Positions 60,966 to 64,000 of a stretch of DNA of 64,000 nt are shown here, in pieces. The notes beneath the pieces were generated by a model, which ran no database searches, was not told where the DNA came from, and saw only the letters and a program-made list of their open reading frames with translations. This DNA comes from JAVWMQ01 sp036646055 (GTDB taxonomy: Bacteria; Bacillota; Clostridia; Peptostreptococcales; Anaerovoracaceae), in contig JAVXMY010000002.1 in assembly GCA_036646055.1 (NCBI GenBank), positions 124,001-188,000 of the forward strand, written 5' to 3'. Position numbers and translations under genes: made by a program. Position 1 is the first letter of the stretch, and each line of letters starts with the position of its first letter.

Positions 60966-62141
60966 ATGAAAAAAATCATAGCATTTTTATTGGCCTTGGT
61001 GATTTTTTTCGGTGTTGTTTTCGGTTTTCATGTATTTATAACTAAAAAAAGTAATGTAGTATATCCTGGATTTGGAACTTGGCGTAATATATATAAATAC
61101 GCCTCATATGATTCAGTAGCAAGGAACTTAAACCCTAACTCATTGCTTCTCTTTGGTTCATCTGAATTTAACCATAACTTCAGAACACCCTATCATCCGG
61201 CAAACTTATTTGCAAACCAAAAAATCGACCCAATGATACTTGGAACCGCTTATTCTCAAAGTTTGACCCATGCAATTTCTTTAGGATCACTTGAACCAAA
61301 GTTGCATAAACGCAAAGCTGCATTGATTTTGAGCCCACAATGGTTCAATAAAACAGGAGTTAAAAAAGAAGCTTACGCTGTTAGATTTTCAGAAAGTAGT
61401 TTCGTAGAACTATTATCTAACGAAAACCTTAGCCTAAAGCTTAGACGTAAACTTGCCAATAGGTCAATTAGATTACTAAAGAAAAGCGATCCAACAATGT
61501 ACGAAAGATGCAGAATATATAAGCATGAACTTTTAGAGAAAAAACATAATCTATTAGATGAATTATATATCAAAATTCGTACAGCATTTGTCAAAGAAAA
61601 GGATAAAACAACAGTACTTTCTGCCTTAAAGCTAGCAAATTTAGCTGAAAAGCCAGAAGTTCCAATTTCAAATGAACCTCCAAACTGGAAGGAGCTGTAC
61701 AAAAAAGCACAGCGTGATGGTCTTAAATCTACTAAAGGGGTACCTTTTAATATGAGTAGAAAAGCCTACGAAAAAAGGTACAAACCAATTGTCAAAAGTC
61801 GTAAAAACGCTGATAGATTCAAAACATTCTCAGTTTCACCAGAGTATGATGATTTGAAATTGTTCTTAGAAATATGCAAAGAAACTAACATTGAACCATT
61901 GCTAATAATGATTCCTGTTAATGGTCATTGGTACGACTACACCGCATTCCCCAAAAAGGAGCGACAGCAATACTACGAAAATATAAGGCAACTAGCCAAA
62001 AAGTATAATGCAAATCTTGCAGATTTATCAAAATATGAATACACTAAGTCATTTATGCTTGACTCTGCACATTTAGCATGGAAAGGATGGTTGAAGACAA
62101 ATGAAAGCATTTATAACTTCTATAATCAAGAAAAAATCTAA
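60966..62141 (+). CDS. dltD: D-alanyl-lipoteichoic acid biosynthesis protein DltD
   Basis: A 391-residue membrane-anchored SGNH-like hydrolase/transferase. An N-terminal signal anchor spans residues 4-24, the nucleophile is in GSSE (residues 64-67), and the C-terminal DSAHLAWKGW provides Asp and His. DltD works outside the membrane in D-Ala transfer to teichoic acid. It starts one base after dltC and overlaps the following small gene by 41 bp. Confidence 0.95.
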   Translation: MKKIIAFLLALVIFFGVVFGFHVFITKKSNVVYPGFGTWRNIYKYASYDSVARNLNPNSLLLFGSSEFNHNFRTPYHPANLFANQKIDPMILGTAYSQSLTHAISLGSLEPKLHKRKAALILSPQWFNKTGVKKEAYAVRFSESSFVELLSNENLSLKLRRKLANRSIRLLKKSDPTMYERCRIYKHELLEKKHNLLDELYIKIRTAFVKEKDKTTVLSALKLANLAEKPEVPISNEPPNWKELYKKAQRDGLKSTKGVPFNMSRKAYEKRYKPIVKSRKNADRFKTFSVSPEYDDLKLFLEICKETNIEPLLIMIPVNGHWYDYTAFPKKERQQYYENIRQLAKKYNANLADLSKYEYTKSFMLDSAHLAWKGWLKTNESIYNFYNQEKI

Positions 62142-62274
62142 CAAGCCAAAGCTTATAGACAAAACATTCCTGCTTTATACTGTAGGATTTCTTGCCTGCA
62201 TGTTAATCGTATACTTCTATATGATATATGCAAACATGTCTACAGCACCAAACTTCACATACGCAAATTTCTAG
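62101..62274 (+). CDS. dltX: DltX-like small membrane protein at the end of the dlt operon
   Basis: A 57-residue protein: Lys-rich N-terminus (IIKKKSNKPK), one membrane helix (FLLYTVGFLACMLIVYFY) and a short outer tail ending in the C-terminal motif FTYANF. DltX proteins are ~50 residues, have one helix and end in an F-x-Y-x-x-F motif whose tyrosine is proposed to carry D-Ala. In bacilli dltX is usually the first gene; here it overlaps the dltD end by 41 bp. The ribosome site (AAAGGA, 13 nt before) is rather far, so translational coupling to dltD is likely. It is followed by the operon terminator. Confidence 0.8.
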   Translation: MKAFITSIIKKKSNKPKLIDKTFLLYTVGFLACMLIVYFYMIYANMSTAPNFTYANF

Positions 62275-62315
62275 CTAAACATGCTTATTTCAGAGCATCT
62301 AATGTAGATATACTA

Positions 62316-62341
62316 AAAAAACCGCCTACAAGCGGTTTTTT
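62316..62341 (+). terminator. Terminator of the dlt operon
   Basis: AAAAAACCGC-CTACAA-GCGGTTTTTT. It can also serve the convergent PPOX-fold gene. Confidence 0.92.
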
Positions 62342-62355
62342 TGATTCTATAATTT

Positions 62356-62811
62356 TTATTTCTTAGCTTTGCCAGTTACCTGATCAATCTCAATTTTAAA
62401 AACTGCAGTTCTACCTAATGACCTTGTAATCGCATCCTGAAAACCCTTCATATTTGAATGAGCATACTTCTCACATATACACCTTAGTGCCTCAATCTTC
62501 TCAGCTTCATCCAAAACCTGATGGCATTTGCCAAATACTACCCCACTCTCAAATTTAGTAGTAAATTCCTCAGGCACAAGCTGGGTTTGTCCCACAGCAC
62601 TTAGGCACACATCCTGACACCCCATAAGATTCTCAACCTTATGACCTGCTGCAGCAGAATGGAAATAAATTACACCCTCACTCACCACAGGCGACACCGG
62701 AATACAATAAGGCCTTCCGTCCTGGTTAACCGTAGCCAAAGTCCCATACTGACAATTTTCAATAACTTGAAGCCCAAACTCTGGACTCATCTCTCTATCC
62801 TTCCTACGCAT
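62356..62811 (-). CDS. Pyridoxamine 5'-phosphate oxidase-fold (NimA-like) flavoprotein
   Basis: A 151-residue split-barrel protein. CQYGTLATVNQDGRPYCIPVSPV and the IYFHSAAAGHKVENL stretch are typical of the NimA/PPOX-related group, which binds FMN or haem. The biological reaction is unknown; NimA-type members may reduce nitro compounds. No membrane segment. It is adjacent to two other redox-type genes. Confidence 0.86.
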   Translation of the reverse strand: MRRKDREMSPEFGLQVIENCQYGTLATVNQDGRPYCIPVSPVVSEGVIYFHSAAAGHKVENLMGCQDVCLSAVGQTQLVPEEFTTKFESGVVFGKCHQVLDEAEKIEALRCICEKYAHSNMKGFQDAITRSLGRTAVFKIEIDQVTGKAKK

Positions 62812-62865
62812 AATAGCCTCCTCATTTCTTATTTACCTTCAAAACCCGCTCATCACAGGTTTTCT

Positions 62866-63153
62866 CTATAATAGTTTTTCGATAATGCTAACCTGAACAG
62901 GCTTAGTCATATATTTCTTAGTTTCAGGAACTAGTCTCTTGAAATGTTCCGAATTCATATGATTATCTAAGTCCTCCTTAGACTCCCATTGTTCAATCAT
63001 AACAAGATTTTCATTGGCACTAGCATCAGCATAAAGGTTATAACTAATACACCCCTTTTCTGCTCTAGTTTCAGCAACAAGTTCCTCATATAACTCTAAT
63101 ATTATATCCATCTTATCTAAATCAGCATAATTCCTTGCAATAACAGTAATCAA
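62866..63153 (-). CDS. Antibiotic biosynthesis monooxygenase (ABM) domain protein
   Basis: A 95-residue dimeric alpha-beta barrel protein. CISYNLYADASANENLVMIEQWESKEDLDNHMNSEHF splits into the standard ABM strands and helix, with the WES...H...S-HF pattern. Family members act as quinol monooxygenases or stress-related small enzymes. 16 bp after the flavodoxin/ferredoxin gene in the same direction. Confidence 0.9.
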   Translation of the reverse strand: MITVIARNYADLDKMDIILELYEELVAETRAEKGCISYNLYADASANENLVMIEQWESKEDLDNHMNSEHFKRLVPETKKYMTKPVQVSIIEKLL

Positions 63154-63169
63154 TTTAATACCTCATTTC

Positions 63170-63928
63170 TTATTTATCTTCAAACTTTTTACATCTATAT
63201 CTCAATTTGCCCTGGCTCTTCTTGCCATACTCAATAGCTTCAGTTGGGCAGCTAGTAATACATGCCATACAATGGGTACAGTTCCCCGCCCAAACTGGCT
63301 TACCATGTGCTAAACTCACATTAGCAAGAGGGCAAACTTCAACACACTTGCCACAAGAAATACAAGAGTCCTTAGCAGCAAAGGCCTTGTCCTTGACAGA
63401 ATACCAGTAGAATAACGGGTTAATCAAATCCGACTTCAGCCTATTTAACACACTGCCTTTGCCAGTTTGAAACTTATGGCCAGCAGCAATTGTATCAGCG
63501 CCAGCCTTAAGAACAGGAATTGCATTATTTACAATCCTAACAATTTCATCTTCAGAAGGAACATTAAACATAGCCAAATAATTCTCCGGCATCAAAACCT
63601 CAAGAACGCCCATAAAGTCCAAATCCTGACCCTGACAAAGAGCCTCCAAGTACTTCTCAGGGCCGCCAATGTCGCTACCACAATTCATAATGAAATAAGC
63701 CTTGCGGCTCCCCTCAAATCTAGCCCTCTTAATAAACTCCTCAAACACCCTTGGAATCCTCCATCCATAAGTAGGACAAACAAAAACCCAAGGTTCATCT
63801 GACTCAAATTCACCAGCCTTAGCACCAGAAATAAACTCGAATGAATCAATCACCTGATCCCCAAGCTGGCCCCCTATGTATTCAGCACAAAACTTGCTGT
63901 TTCCAGTTCCCGTAAAATATATAATCAT
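63170..63928 (-). CDS. EFR1-type flavodoxin/ferredoxin fusion protein
   Basis: A 252-residue protein. The N-terminal flavodoxin-like domain has the FMN phosphate loop YFTGTGNSKFCAEY (residues 4-17). The C-terminal domain has two CxxCxxCxxxCP cluster motifs (CISCGKCVEVCP and CTHCMACITSCP) for two [4Fe-4S] centres. It is likely an electron-transfer protein of anaerobic metabolism; the partner is unknown. GGAGGGG precedes the start. Confidence 0.92.
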   Translation of the reverse strand: MIIYFTGTGNSKFCAEYIGGQLGDQVIDSFEFISGAKAGEFESDEPWVFVCPTYGWRIPRVFEEFIKRARFEGSRKAYFIMNCGSDIGGPEKYLEALCQGQDLDFMGVLEVLMPENYLAMFNVPSEDEIVRIVNNAIPVLKAGADTIAAGHKFQTGKGSVLNRLKSDLINPLFYWYSVKDKAFAAKDSCISCGKCVEVCPLANVSLAHGKPVWAGNCTHCMACITSCPTEAIEYGKKSQGKLRYRCKKFEDK

Positions 63929-63949
63929 ATTCCCCTCCTTGGCTATTGT

Positions 63950-64000
63950 TTATTTAGCTTCTAAATAATTGTAGATTCCCTCTTCAACTTCATCTTTCAT
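63950..64000 (-). CDS. C-terminal end of an unidentified gene
   Basis: At least 16 codons (ending in NYLEAK) are open to the window edge, 22 bp upstream of the EFR1 gene. The first codon in the window is ATG, but no upstream sequence is available to judge whether it is a start. Too short to identify. Confidence 0.4.
   Translation of the reverse strand: MKDEVEEGIYNYLEAK

Overview
The window is a low-GC chromosomal segment from an anaerobic Gram-positive bacterium of the Bacillota, most likely class Clostridia. The evidence is dense AT-rich coding with strong AGGAGG-type ribosome binding sites, a dlt (teichoic acid D-alanylation) operon, a clostridial thiolase, a GlnK/GlnL-like two-component pair, a minimal SufC-SufB iron-sulfur system, a radical-SAM ThiC and an F-type ATP synthase whose c subunit carries Na+-binding residues. 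Three Na+:alanine/glycine symporters, many M20 peptidases, an amino-acid ABC importer and Na+/H+ antiporter-like genes suggest an amino-acid/peptide fermenter with Na+-based energetics. Genus cannot be settled from the sequence. No rRNA, tRNA, prophage or recognisable transposase was seen.

Layout. 1-6.1 kb: end of an M20 amidohydrolase, thiolase, cysteine hydrolase, surE-sirtuin pair, patatin lipase, and an ECF vitamin S component divergent from a MocR regulator. 7.5-11 kb: LysR regulator and a GntR-ABC exporter operon with its own palindromic operator. 11-15.2 kb: AGCS symporter, then a thiamine locus (TPP riboswitch, terminator, a second structured RNA resembling half a TPP aptamer, thiW, thiC). 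15.2-22.8 kb: minus-strand amino-acid/peptide cluster (PLP dehydratase, small membrane protein, AGCS, three M20 enzymes). 23-25.1 kb: two-component system. 25.4-27.1 kb: sufC-sufB. 27.2-27.7 kb: tandem pair of identical 55-residue proteins. 28-35.8 kb: atp operon plus a lipoprotein. 35.9-40.5 kb: MATE, dCMP deaminase, truA, yhbY, glnS. 40.7-46.7 kb: amino-acid ABC importer, ArsB/NhaD-type permease, third AGCS.

46.9-53.8 kb is the accessory-looking part. A phosphohexomutase with a cysteine-rich insertion is followed by two near-identical ~487-bp direct repeats. Each repeat holds five 31-nt palindromic units (GTACGAT-N17-ATCGTAY), and together they flank a predicted PD-(D/E)XK-type nuclease gene. 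A GC-rich minisatellite follows the nuclease gene, and a related one lies between the feoB cysteine-rich partner and feoB. The feoAB promoter has an iron-box palindrome exactly filling its 17-bp spacer.

54-64 kb: CPA-type antiporter, osmoprotectant ABC system with a fused permease-binding protein, and a dltABCD operon that ends in a short overlapping gene resembling dltX. A PPOX-fold protein, an ABM monooxygenase, a flavodoxin/ferredoxin protein and the end of an unidentified gene finish the window.

The most unusual items are the palindrome-array/nuclease cassette, the TPP-like second RNA before thiW, the terminal dltX-like gene, the duplicated 55-residue protein and the Cys-rich mutase insertion.
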